Shown here: piece after piece, positions 52,680-61,115 of the stretch
Layout: the number at the start of each line of letters is the position of its first letter
How positions within the stretch are numbered: the stretch's first letter is position 1
Assembly: GCF_900114035.1 (NCBI RefSeq)
Contig: NZ_FORP01000027.1
Span: 1-64,000, forward strand
Reading direction: 5' to 3'
Source of the DNA: Amycolatopsis sacchari
Lineage (GTDB): Bacteria; Actinomycetota; Actinomycetes; Mycobacteriales; Pseudonocardiaceae
Length of the DNA stretch: 64,000 nucleotides
Notes under the pieces: model-generated
The model's input: only the letters and a program-made list of their open reading frames with translations
What the model was told of the DNA's origin: nothing
Databases searched by the model: none
Made by a program: the position numbers and the translations under genes

Positions 52680-53519
52680 GTGCCACGGTTGGACCGGGCG
52701 GACCTGCTGGCGAAGTTCAGGGACATGGCCGCGCGCGGGGAGCCGATCGTCGGTGGTGGCGCGGGGACCGGGCTGTCCGCGAAGTGCGAGGAAGCGGGCG
52801 GCATCGACCTGATCGTCATCTACAACTCGGGCCGCTACCGGATGGCGGGGCGTGGTTCGCTCGCCGGGCTGCTGGCGTACGGCAACGCCAACGAGATCGT
52901 GGTCGAGATGGCGGCCGAGGTGCTGCCGGTCGTGCGGCACACGCCGGTGCTGGCCGGGGTGAACGCCACCGACCCGTTCCTGGACGTGCCCCGCTTCCTG
53001 CGCCGGCTGGCGGACCTGGGTTTCTCCGGCGTGCAGAACTTCCCGACGGTCGGGCTGATCGACGGGACGTTCCGGGCCAACCTGGAGGAGACGGGGATGG
53101 GCTACCAGTCCGAAGTGGACATGGTGGCCGCGGCCCGCGCGGCGGACCTGCTCACCACGCCGTACGTGTTCAGCGCCGACGACGCCCGCGCGATGACCGA
53201 GGCCGGTGCCGACATCCTGGTGTGCCACATGGGTTTGACCACCGGTGGCTCGATCGGCGCGGTCACCGCGAAGAGCCTGGACGACTGCGTGGCCCTGATC
53301 GACGAATGGGCCTCGGCGGCCAGGGAGATCCGGGACGACGTGCTCGTGCTGTGCCACGGCGGCCCCATCTCCGAACCGGAGGACGCCGCGTACGTGCTGG
53401 AGAAAACCCAGTACTGCCACGGGTTCTACGGCGCCAGCAGCATGGAGCGGCTGCCCGTCGAGCGGGCGCTCACCGAGCAGACCCGCGCGTTCAAGAACCT
53501 GCCCGCGAAGGAGAAGTGA
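52680..53519 (+). CDS. TIM-barrel 'phosphoenolpyruvate hydrolase' family protein
   Basis: A 279-residue TIM barrel of the PEP-hydrolase/IGPS-like family usually found with UPF0261. Conserved pieces: [19 protein letters not shown] (about 24), [15 protein letters not shown] (about 46), [15 protein letters not shown] (about 114) and [14 protein letters not shown] (about 181). The family's name comes from one structural annotation and the true substrate is not established. Co-translated with neighbours on both sides. Confidence 0.85.
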   Translation: MPRLDRADLLAKFRDMAARGEPIVGGGAGTGLSAKCEEAGGIDLIVIYNSGRYRMAGRGSLAGLLAYGNANEIVVEMAAEVLPVVRHTPVLAGVNATDPFLDVPRFLRRLADLGFSGVQNFPTVGLIDGTFRANLEETGMGYQSEVDMVAAARAADLLTTPYVFSADDARAMTEAGADILVCHMGLTTGGSIGAVTAKSLDDCVALIDEWASAAREIRDDVLVLCHGGPISEPEDAAYVLEKTQYCHGFYGASSMERLPVERALTEQTRAFKNLPAKEK

Positions 53520-53957
53520 ATGCCCAGGCCGTATTCGAGTGGCATCGTGCCCGCCGACGTTGCGGAGGTGTGGGCGGTGGTCCGGGACTTCGACGGGCTG
53601 CCGGTGTGGCACCCGGGGATCGAGTCGAGTGAGATCGAACCGGGTGCGGTCGCCGGCGAGGTCGGCGCGGTCCGCAGGCTGACGCTCGCGGACGGCGGCA
53701 CGGTGAGGGAGAAGCTGCTGCGCCTCGACGACGTGGACCGCAGCTACACCTACCAGATCATCGAGGGTCCGTTCCCCGTGCGCCACTACGTGAGCACGGT
53801 GCGGGTCGCGCCGGTCACCGCGACGGGCGAGTCGTTCGTCGAGTGGTGGTGCGACTACGACGCGGACGCCGGGGACGAGGAGCGGCTGAACCACACCTTC
53901 AGTCAGGGCGTGTACGCCGGCGGCATCAGCGGCCTCGCGGAGCACTTCGGCCGCTGA
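53520..53957 (+). CDS. SRPBCC-family (polyketide cyclase/dehydrase-like) protein
   Basis: A 145-residue START-like helix-grip protein; the ATG directly follows the previous TGA. Typical features are WAVVRDFDGLPVWHPGI (about 18), EWWCDYDAD (about 108) and the long C-terminal helix. Such proteins bind a hydrophobic ligand and may act as cyclases or lyases. As third gene of the UPF0261 operon it probably handles the same metabolite. Confidence 0.87.
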   Translation: MPRPYSSGIVPADVAEVWAVVRDFDGLPVWHPGIESSEIEPGAVAGEVGAVRRLTLADGGTVREKLLRLDDVDRSYTYQIIEGPFPVRHYVSTVRVAPVTATGESFVEWWCDYDADAGDEERLNHTFSQGVYAGGISGLAEHFGR

Positions 53958-53985
53958 GCCGACGGACATCGACACCGGCCGGTGC

Positions 53986-55428
53986 TCAGCGCGGCTCGCC
54001 GAACCAGTGGCCCAGCGCCGGTTCGAGCTCGTCCGGGTCGCCCGCCCAGCACACGTAGCCGTCCGGCCGGACGAGCATCGGCTGGGCGCCGGTGCCCTGG
54101 CCGGCGCGGTCCACCCGGTCCTGCCAGAGGGCGGCGACCTTGGCGAACCGGTCCGCCGGGTCGATCAGGACGCCGCGCCCACTTCGCAGCAGCTCGTGTG
54201 CCCGGACGGGCCCGAGGTCCTGGTCCGGCGCGGGGAGGCCGACGAGCGACTGCTCGCCCGCACCGGGCATCGGGTAGCGGATGCCGGTGCCGGACATCAT
54301 GTCGTCGATGGCGTACTGCACTTCGGGCAGCCGCAGCAGGGACACGAACAGGTCCTTGAGCGCCGCGAGGTCCGGGTCGCCGCTGCCCTGGGTGTCCATC
54401 AGCAGGCTCTGCGCCTGGACGTTGCGCAGCACCATGGCCGCGACCGGGTGGCGTTCGGCGTGGTAGGTGTCGAGCAGGTGCGCCGGGGCCCAGCCGTGCG
54501 CCGCGGCGCCGAGCTTCCAGCCGAGGTTGACCGCGTCCTGGATCCCGGTGTTCATGCCCTGCGCGCCGATCGGCAGGTGCACGTGGGCCGCGTCGCCCGC
54601 CAGGAACACCCGGCCGTGCCGGTACCGCGCGGCCTGCCGGGCCGCGTTGGTGATGCGGTGGGCGTAGTGGAGTTCGAGCAGTTCGACCCGCGAACCGTAG
54701 ACGGCGCGCAGCCCCTCGCGGATCTCGTCCTCGGTGACCGGGGTCTCCCGGGGCAGTGACCGGCCCCGCCCGCCCAGCGAAAGCCGGCGCAGCGGCCTGC
54801 CCTGCGCATCCGTGCCGAGCGGGAACATCCGCGCCCACTGCCCGTCCTCGCTCTGGACGTGCTTCAGCACCAGGTCGTCGCCGCCCCGCACCCGCACGTC
54901 GGCGGCGACCGTGGTCGCCGTGCCCGGCCTGCCTGGGAACTCGGCGCCCAGCAGCGACCGCACCGTGCTGTGCCCGCCGTCGGCGCCGACGAGGTAACGG
55001 GAGCGGACGACCTGGCCGTTCGCGAAGGTCGCGGTGACCCCGTCCGCGTCCTGGGTGAGGCCGGTCAGTTCGTGGTCGCGGCGGACGTGGATGCCGTGGG
55101 CGGCGAGGTGCCGCTCCAGGAACCCTTCGAGCACCACCTGCGTGATGGACCGCCACGGGTGGCGGTGCCTGCCGTGGGCGAGCGGGAGGTCGACCCCGGC
55201 GAAGTGAGCGCCGCCGGTGGCGAAATCTTCGAGCGCCAGCAACGGTTCCAGCAGTCCGCGCTGGTCGAGCACCTCCTGCGTGCGGGACTGCACGGCGCCG
55301 GCCTTCGACAGCGTGCTGCGCTGGGACAGCTTGTCGGACAGCACGACGGGCACGTCCGCCACCCGCAGTTCGTTGGCCAGTGTCATGCCGGTCGGCCCCG
55401 CGCCGACCACGAGCACCTCGGTGTCCAT
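53986..55428 (-). CDS. Class A FAD-dependent aromatic monooxygenase
   Basis: A 480-residue flavin hydroxylase. The three standard motifs are GAGPTGMTLANEL (9-21), the DG motif YLVGADGGHSTVR (about 150-165) and LAGDAAHVHLPIGAQGMNTG (about 282). A C-terminal thioredoxin-like domain makes it resemble phenol or polyketide hydroxylases and rifampicin monooxygenase. It diverges from the Lrp-type regulator across two GTGTCG...CGACAC operators. Substrate unknown; xenobiotic or antibiotic hydroxylation is possible. Confidence 0.88.
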   Translation of the reverse strand: MDTEVLVVGAGPTGMTLANELRVADVPVVLSDKLSQRSTLSKAGAVQSRTQEVLDQRGLLEPLLALEDFATGGAHFAGVDLPLAHGRHRHPWRSITQVVLEGFLERHLAAHGIHVRRDHELTGLTQDADGVTATFANGQVVRSRYLVGADGGHSTVRSLLGAEFPGRPGTATTVAADVRVRGGDDLVLKHVQSEDGQWARMFPLGTDAQGRPLRRLSLGGRGRSLPRETPVTEDEIREGLRAVYGSRVELLELHYAHRITNAARQAARYRHGRVFLAGDAAHVHLPIGAQGMNTGIQDAVNLGWKLGAAAHGWAPAHLLDTYHAERHPVAAMVLRNVQAQSLLMDTQGSGDPDLAALKDLFVSLLRLPEVQYAIDDMMSGTGIRYPMPGAGEQSLVGLPAPDQDLGPVRAHELLRSGRGVLIDPADRFAKVAALWQDRVDRAGQGTGAQPMLVRPDGYVCWAGDPDELEPALGHWFGEPR

Positions 55429-55443
55429 GGATCCTCCCTGGTT

Positions 55444-55525
55444 GTGTCGATCGGGACGTGATCGACACTTCGCCCGCCGCCACGATCCCGCCAGGAACCA
55501 GGCGGATTGTGTCGGGATACGACAC
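55444..55525. promoter_or_regulatory. Two related operators for the Lrp-type regulator
   Basis: GTGTCGATC (55444-55452) and GATCGACAC (55460-55468) form a perfect 9-bp inverted repeat with a 7-base spacer. A second site, GTGTCG (55509-55514) and CGACAC (55520-55525) with a 5-base spacer, shares the same half-site. They flank the divergent monooxygenase/regulator promoters, matching a double-HTH dimeric regulator. Confidence 0.82.
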
Positions 55526-55533
55526 CGCGTACG

Positions 55534-56508
55534 GTGCGGGAGGTGGAATCCGACTACGACGAGCTGGACCGCCGGCTCGTGCACGCCCTGCAGATCAACG
55601 GCAGGGCCCCCTTCAGCACGATCGCCGAAGTGCTCGGCGTGTCGGATCGCACCATCGCCCGCCGGTACGCGCGGTTGCGCTCGACGGGGGCGCTGCGGGT
55701 GCTCGGCTTGCCCGACCCGGTCGCCCTGGGCGCGGTGATGTGGTTCCTGCGGGTGCGCTGCGCGCCCACCGCGACGGTCCCGGTCGCCGAGGCGCTGGCC
55801 CGGCGTCCCGACACGTCGTGGGTGAGCATCACCTCCGGAGGGACGGAGATCACCTGCGCGGTCCGCACCGAGAGCGAGGCCGACAGTGAGGCGCTGCTGC
55901 TGGCCAAGCTGCCACGCACGCCACGCGTGGAGGGCGTGACCGCGCACTCCGTGCTGCACGTCTTCTACGGCGGCCCGGACAGCCTGGTCGCCAAGCTCGG
56001 TTCGCTGGACGAGGAGGCGATCGAGCGGCTGCGCCCGCCCCCGATCCCGCGGCGGCCGGGCCCCGTGCGGCTCGACGACGGGGACCGCAAGCTCCTCGCC
56101 GCGCTCGCCCAGGACGGCCGGGCGGGGTTCGAGGAGCTGGCCGCCGTGACCGGCTGGTCCCCGACGACGGTCCGGCGCAGGCTCGCCGAGCTCCGCGAAC
56201 GGGGGCTGCTGTACCTGGACATCGACATCGACGTGACCCTGTTCGGGCTCGGCACCCGGACCATGCTCTGGCTTTCGGTCGCCCCCACCCACCTGGCGGA
56301 GGCCGGCGCGGCGCTCGCCGGGCACCCGGAGATCGCGTTCGCGGCCGCCACGACCGGTCCGACGAACCTGTACGCGAGCGTGCTGTGCGCGAGCCAGGAG
56401 GAGCTGTACCGGTACCTGACCACCCGGGTGGCCGCCCTGCCCGCGATCACGCACGTCGAGACGGCACCGGTGATCAGGACCGTCAAGCAGGCCGCGACGC
56501 GCAAGTAA
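55534..56508 (+). CDS. Lrp/AsnC-family regulator with two HTH domains
   Basis: A 324-residue Lrp-like protein, twice the usual length. The first HTH is at about 20-45 (FSTIAEVLGVSDRTIARRYARL), with a ligand-binding ferredoxin-like half after it. The second HTH is at about 200-225 (FEELAAVTGWSPTTVRRRLAEL) with a second RAM-like half. GTG 55534 is my choice because the longer TTG start (55507) lies inside an operator; GTG 55543 is an alternative. It probably regulates the divergent monooxygenase and itself. Confidence 0.88.
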   Translation: MREVESDYDELDRRLVHALQINGRAPFSTIAEVLGVSDRTIARRYARLRSTGALRVLGLPDPVALGAVMWFLRVRCAPTATVPVAEALARRPDTSWVSITSGGTEITCAVRTESEADSEALLLAKLPRTPRVEGVTAHSVLHVFYGGPDSLVAKLGSLDEEAIERLRPPPIPRRPGPVRLDDGDRKLLAALAQDGRAGFEELAAVTGWSPTTVRRRLAELRERGLLYLDIDIDVTLFGLGTRTMLWLSVAPTHLAEAGAALAGHPEIAFAAATTGPTNLYASVLCASQEELYRYLTTRVAALPAITHVETAPVIRTVKQAATRK

Positions 56509-56611
56509 GTCCGTCCTCTGTGGACACGCGACGATGTCCGAAAGGGCGAGCAACCCCACCGCGCCTGCGGCGTCTTCTGGGCAAAGGGAAGTTCAGGGGA
56601 GGAGAAAGCCG

Positions 56612-57157
56612 ATGGTTCCGCAGGCACTTCGCGGTTTCCGCGCCGCGGCGATGGTCTCGATGGGCGCCGTGCTGGCCGGTGCGGTACTGGCCGGGTGTGA
56701 TTCGCCGTTGAACACCACGCCCACACCGTCGTCGCCGCCCGCGTCGTCGTCGCCGCCCGCGTCGTCGTCGCCGGTCACGTCCGCGGCGCCGAGCAGCTCC
56801 GTCGCGGTCGCACCGCCCGCGAAGAGTTCCACGACCAGGCCCCCGGCGCAGGCACAGCGGACCCGGTCCGGCAGGAGCACGACGCCGCCGGGGCCGCGGA
56901 CGGGGGACGAGTCCTGCACCAACCTGTACGACTACTCGGGTGATTCGCGGGACAACGCCGAAATCAACTCGATCGGCGCAACGACCGGGACCTGCCCTCC
57001 GATCCAGCGGGCCGGGCGCAGCACGACGCCGCCGGGGCCGCGCACGGGGGATGAGTCCTGCACCGATCTGTACGACTACGCGGGTGATTCGCGGGACAAC
57101 GCACAGATCAACTCGATCGGCGAAGACACCGGGACCTGCCCCGCTATCCAGCGCTGA
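56612..57157 (+). CDS. Lipoprotein with two 48-residue Cys-containing repeats
   Basis: A 181-residue unknown lipoprotein. A signal with lipobox LAGC puts the lipidated Cys at 29. A Ser/Pro/Thr-rich stalk (30-86) precedes two tandem repeats, 87-134 and 135-181, about 85% identical. Each reads GRSTTPPGPRTGDESCT, LYDYxGDSRDNA, INSIG, TGTCPxIQR and contains two cysteines (102/128 and 150/176) that could form one disulfide each. ATG 56612 has GGGGAGGAG upstream. I do not recognise the domain; it may be a surface-displayed binding module. Confidence 0.78.
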   Translation: MVPQALRGFRAAAMVSMGAVLAGAVLAGCDSPLNTTPTPSSPPASSSPPASSSPVTSAAPSSSVAVAPPAKSSTTRPPAQAQRTRSGRSTTPPGPRTGDESCTNLYDYSGDSRDNAEINSIGATTGTCPPIQRAGRSTTPPGPRTGDESCTDLYDYAGDSRDNAQINSIGEDTGTCPAIQR

Positions 57158-57161
57158 ACCC

Positions 57162-58037
57162 TCAGGCGCCCCGCGCGATCGCCACCGGCGCCGTGTGCGC
57201 GGTCAGGAGGCGGCGCAGGGACCGGGCGGTGTGCCCGGACACGAAGGGGTCCAGGTCCTGGCGCCGCCACAGGGAAAGGGGGAGCGGTTCCGGAACGGGC
57301 AGGTCGGCACAGGGGACCAGCCCTTCCGGAACCTGCCCGAACGTCGCGAGGAGCGCGACGCCCAGACCGGCGGCCGCCGCGGCGTGCACCCCCGCCAGCT
57401 GGTTGGCCTCGGCGCCGATCTCGGCGGGAATCCCGTGTCCCGCCAGCGTTTCCAGCGCACTGGTGCGCAACGCGCACGGGCTGTCGAAGGCCACGAGCGG
57501 GACGGGCCCGTCCGGCCGGGTCCACCCCGGCGCGCAGTACCAGGTCAGTTCCAGTTCACCGACCGGGGTGGCACGCGGGTCGTCGGACGCGCCGGGCAGC
57601 AGCGCCAGGTCGATCCGGCCCGCGCCGAGCGCCTCGCGCAGCGCCGTCCCGCGGTCCACGCGGTACCGGACGCGGTGGTCGGGCAGGGATTTGCCCAGCG
57701 TGCTGGTCAGGTGGGGGAGCAACTGGGCCGCCGCGTGCTCCGTCGACCCGATCACGATCGTCTCCGCGTTTTCGACACCGAAGCTGCGGAGCGCTTCGTC
57801 GTGCAGCGCGAGGATCCGCCTGGCGTAACCGAGCAGCTGCTCGCCGTCGGCGGTGAACCGCGACCCGCGGCCGTCGCGGGCCACCAGCCGCCGTCCCGTG
57901 GCCGCCTCCAGCCGCCGCGTGTGCTGGCTGATGGTCGGCTGGCTGAGGTGGAGGTAGGTGGCGGCACGCTGGAAGCCACCGCGGTCGGCGACAGCGACGA
58001 AACTGCGCAGCGGCACGATGTCCAGTATCTGGTCCAT
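57162..58037 (-). CDS. LysR-family transcriptional regulator
   Basis: A 291-residue LysR protein with HTH at about 8-65 (FQRAATYLHLSQPTISQHTRRLE) and effector domain (about 90-285). TAGCTT on the minus strand lies seven bases before ATG 58037, again a leaderless pattern. It converges with the lipoprotein gene (4 bp) and diverges from the monooxygenase/ABC operon 169 bp away, which it probably controls. Confidence 0.92.
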   Translation of the reverse strand: MDQILDIVPLRSFVAVADRGGFQRAATYLHLSQPTISQHTRRLEAATGRRLVARDGRGSRFTADGEQLLGYARRILALHDEALRSFGVENAETIVIGSTEHAAAQLLPHLTSTLGKSLPDHRVRYRVDRGTALREALGAGRIDLALLPGASDDPRATPVGELELTWYCAPGWTRPDGPVPLVAFDSPCALRTSALETLAGHGIPAEIGAEANQLAGVHAAAAAGLGVALLATFGQVPEGLVPCADLPVPEPLPLSLWRRQDLDPFVSGHTARSLRRLLTAHTAPVAIARGA

Positions 58038-58206
58038 GCTCGCGAAGCTACAAGACGATTCATCGGGAACGGTAATCGATCCGCATCGTGAAACGTCGTT
58101 GGACATCCCCGGCGTGCGCCGCGCATGATCGGGGTGTGCAGCAGCCTCCCCGGCCCGGCTGCGCGCCTCCTCGCGTTCTCCGTCCCCGCGGCAGAAACGG
58201 ATCGTC
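58038..58206. promoter_or_regulatory. LysR/monooxygenase divergent promoter region
   Basis: On the minus strand TAGCTT (58050-58045) precedes the LysR ATG by seven bases. The region near 58055-58092 is enriched in ATCG/CGAT elements that could be a LysR box. No strong Shine-Dalgarno is visible before the 58207 ATG. Confidence 0.4.
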
Positions 58207-59562
58207 ATGCCCCGTCGCACCCTCAAGCTGGGCGCCGTGCTCCTCGGCGTCGGCGGCCCCGGCCAGCACAACACCTGGCTCCACCCCGAGATCCCCGGCG
58301 ACGCCAGCGTCGACGTCCACTGGTACATCGCCCGCGCCCGGGCCGCGGAGGCCGCCGGCTTCGACCTGGTGTTCATTGTGGACAGCCAGTTCATCACGGA
58401 GAACTCGCCGCACCACTACCTGAGCAGGCTGGAACCGCTGACCCTGCTGTCCGCGATCGCGGTGCACACCAGCCGCATCGGCCTCGTCGGGACGCTCACG
58501 ACGTCCTACAACGAGCCGTTCAACGTCGCGCGCCGCCTGTACTCGCTGGACCACATCAGCGGGGGCCGCGCGGGGTGGAACGTGGTCACGAGCGGCGACG
58601 CTGGTACCGCGGGCAACTACAGCCGCGACGAGCACTACGACTACCCGACCCGGTACGGGCGGGCGCTGGAGCACGTCCAGGTGGTGCGGGGGCTGTGGGA
58701 TTCCTATGAGGACGGTGCCTTCCCCCGTGACAAGGAGACCGGCGTCTTCTTCGACCCGGACCGGCAGCACGCGCTCAACCACAAGGGCGAGTACTTCTCC
58801 GTGGCAGGCCCGCTCAACCTCGAACGCTCCCCGCAGGGCCAACCCGTGATCTTCCAGGCCGGCGACTCCGAGGAGGGCCGGGACCTCGGCGCCGCGGTCG
58901 GCGAGGTGATCTTCACCCACGCCGCTTCGCTGGAGCAGGCGAAGGCATTCCGCACCGAGCTGCGGGAACGCGCGGCGGCGAAGGGCCGTGACCCGGAGGG
59001 TTTGCTGACGCTGCCGGGCATCCAGGTGGTCATCGCCGACACGGACGAAGAAGCCAGGGCGAAGGAGGACGCCAGGCTCGGCACCAAGAGCTTCGACCGG
59101 GCGCTCCGGGAACTCGGCCGTCCCTTCGGCTGGCACGACTTCACCCGGTACGACCTGGACGCGCCGTTCCCCGACGTCCGCGCCGACGCGCAACGCAGTT
59201 TCCGCACCCAGGCCGAGGCGATCACGAAACTGGCCAGGGACAACGGTTTCACGCTCCGCCAGGTCGTCGAGCACCTCAACGCCTCCGCGCGCTCGGCGTT
59301 CGTCGGCTCCCCGGAGACGGTGGCCGACACGATCGAGCGCTGGTTCGAGGAGGGCGCCCTCGACGGGGTCAACATCACCGTCAACGCGCCGAGTGAGTTC
59401 GCGCTGTTCACCGACCGGGTCCTGCCGATCCTCCGCGAGCGCGGCGTCGTGCGCCGCGAGTACGAATCCACCACGCTGCGCGGAAACCTCGGCCTGCCGG
59501 TGCCCGAAAACCGGTACACCGCCGCCCGCCGAGCCGCCGAGCCCGCGGCGCTCGCGCCGTGA
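58207..59562 (+). CDS. NtaA/DmoA-family FMN-dependent monooxygenase
   Basis: A 451-residue bacterial-luciferase-like flavin monooxygenase. The family blocks are AVLLGVGGPGQHNTWLH (about 9), DLVFIVDSQFI (about 53), SGGRAGWNVVTSGD (about 117) and VIFQAGDSEEGRDLG (about 215). Such enzymes use FMNH2 from a separate reductase to cleave C-N or C-S bonds (nitrilotriacetate, dimethyl sulfide, EDTA); the reductase is not in this window. It begins an operon with a peptide/nickel-type importer, pointing to uptake and oxidation of one compound. Confidence 0.92.
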   Translation: MPRRTLKLGAVLLGVGGPGQHNTWLHPEIPGDASVDVHWYIARARAAEAAGFDLVFIVDSQFITENSPHHYLSRLEPLTLLSAIAVHTSRIGLVGTLTTSYNEPFNVARRLYSLDHISGGRAGWNVVTSGDAGTAGNYSRDEHYDYPTRYGRALEHVQVVRGLWDSYEDGAFPRDKETGVFFDPDRQHALNHKGEYFSVAGPLNLERSPQGQPVIFQAGDSEEGRDLGAAVGEVIFTHAASLEQAKAFRTELRERAAAKGRDPEGLLTLPGIQVVIADTDEEARAKEDARLGTKSFDRALRELGRPFGWHDFTRYDLDAPFPDVRADAQRSFRTQAEAITKLARDNGFTLRQVVEHLNASARSAFVGSPETVADTIERWFEEGALDGVNITVNAPSEFALFTDRVLPILRERGVVRREYESTTLRGNLGLPVPENRYTAARRAAEPAALAP

Positions 59563-59594
59563 CCGAGCCCGATCCCCACGCTGGAAGGTCCGCC

Positions 59595-61115
59595 ATGCCC
59601 GTCCCCGCCCGCCGCTTCCGCGGCACACTCGCCCTCGCGCTCGCCGCCGCGCTCACCGCCGTCCTCACCGCGTGCGGTGGGGCGGCAGGCTCGGCCGGTG
59701 GCGCGACGCTGAAGTGGGCCAGCTCGTACTTCCCGACGCACTGGGACCCCGTGGTTTCCGGCAGCGGCGCCCAGTTCCGGGAACTGGCGCTGGTGTACGC
59801 CTCCCTGACCCGCACCGACGAGCAGGGCCGCGCCGTACCGGACCTCGCGCAGGGCTGGGAGTACAACGCCGCCGGCGACCAGGTCACCTTCCACGTCCGG
59901 CCGGGACTGAAGTTCAGCGACGGCGAGCCGGTCGACGGCGCCGCGGTCAAGGCGGCCATCGACCGGGCGAAGAACCAGAAGAACTCCGCGTTGTTCGGTG
60001 ACCTCACGTCCATCGAGGCGGTCACCGCGAACGGGCTCGACGTCGTCGTGCGGCTGACCCAGGTGGACCACCAGATCCCGCAGCTGCTGGGGGAGCGGGT
60101 GCTGCAGATCGCCAGCCCCAAGGCCGCCGCGGACCCGGCGAAGCTCGACCAGAACCCGGTCGGCGCGGGCCCGTTCGTCGTCACCCAGCTGATCCCCGGC
60201 ACCAAGGTCGTGCTGAAGAAGAACCCGGACTACTGGGACGCGAAGAACATCCACATCGACTCCGTGGAACTGACCTCCGCGCCGGACGCCTCGACCGTCG
60301 TTTCGGGCCTGCGGACGGGCGTGTACAACTTCGCCGACATCGCCCCGAGCCAGGCCGACGCGGCGAAGAAGGCCGGGCTCGACGTGTTCGTGCTGCCCGG
60401 GTTCAACGCGTCGAACATCAGCCTCAACATCAACAAGGCGCCGTTCACCAACGACAAGGTCGTGGACGCCGTGCGCTACGCGGTCAACCGGCAGGAGTTC
60501 GTCGACAAGCTGACCTTCGGCTACGGCTCGGCCACCGACCAGCCCTTCCCCGAGGGCTACGTCGCCTACGACCCGCAGTCGAAGAACCGCTACCCCTACG
60601 ACCCGGAGAAGTCGCGGCAGCTGCTCGCCGAGGCCGGGTACCGGCCCGGCGACATCAAGCTCGACCTGGTGATCGACAAGGCCGATCCCGCCGCCGAGAT
60701 CGTCCAGTCCCAGCTCGCCGCGGTGGGGATCACGGTCGACATCAAGGTGAACAAGAACTGGGCGACGCCGTTCTTCGCCAAGGACCTGACGTTCTCCCTC
60801 TACGGCACCACCGGCCGCGACTCCGCGCTGCAGACCCTGACCGCCCACTTCGGACCGAACGGCCCGCTCAACCTCAGCACGCCCTACGAACCCGCCGGGT
60901 TCGAGGACGCCGTGGCCAAGGTGCGGCAGACCCCGCTCGACTCGCCGGACTACCCGTCGGTGCTGCAGGCCGCGACCCGCGTCGGCCTGCAGAGCAAGGC
61001 GCTGGTGTTCACCTACTCCTCGCCCAACCTGTTCGCCAAGAGCACGGCGATCTCGGCGCTGCCGCGCAACCCCGCGCACCTCGACTGGACGGGGGTGACG
61101 ATCGGTGGTCGCTGA
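59595..61115 (+). CDS. Peptide/nickel-type ABC transporter substrate-binding lipoprotein
   Basis: A 506-residue family 5 binding protein. A signal with lipobox LTAC puts the lipidated Cys near 27. The mature part has the family motifs DLAQGWEYN, VTFHVRPGLKFSDGEPV (about 95) and VRYAVNRQEFVDKL (about 290). ATG 59595 has GGAAGG six bases upstream; a GTG at 59559 overlapping the previous stop is less likely. It delivers substrate to the two permeases downstream. Confidence 0.93.
   Translation: MPVPARRFRGTLALALAAALTAVLTACGGAAGSAGGATLKWASSYFPTHWDPVVSGSGAQFRELALVYASLTRTDEQGRAVPDLAQGWEYNAAGDQVTFHVRPGLKFSDGEPVDGAAVKAAIDRAKNQKNSALFGDLTSIEAVTANGLDVVVRLTQVDHQIPQLLGERVLQIASPKAAADPAKLDQNPVGAGPFVVTQLIPGTKVVLKKNPDYWDAKNIHIDSVELTSAPDASTVVSGLRTGVYNFADIAPSQADAAKKAGLDVFVLPGFNASNISLNINKAPFTNDKVVDAVRYAVNRQEFVDKLTFGYGSATDQPFPEGYVAYDPQSKNRYPYDPEKSRQLLAEAGYRPGDIKLDLVIDKADPAAEIVQSQLAAVGITVDIKVNKNWATPFFAKDLTFSLYGTTGRDSALQTLTAHFGPNGPLNLSTPYEPAGFEDAVAKVRQTPLDSPDYPSVLQAATRVGLQSKALVFTYSSPNLFAKSTAISALPRNPAHLDWTGVTIGGR

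Noticed and set aside
55507..55533. TTG start for the Lrp-type regulator
   Set aside because: It overlaps the second operator and lacks a Shine-Dalgarno; GTG 55534 or 55543 fits better.
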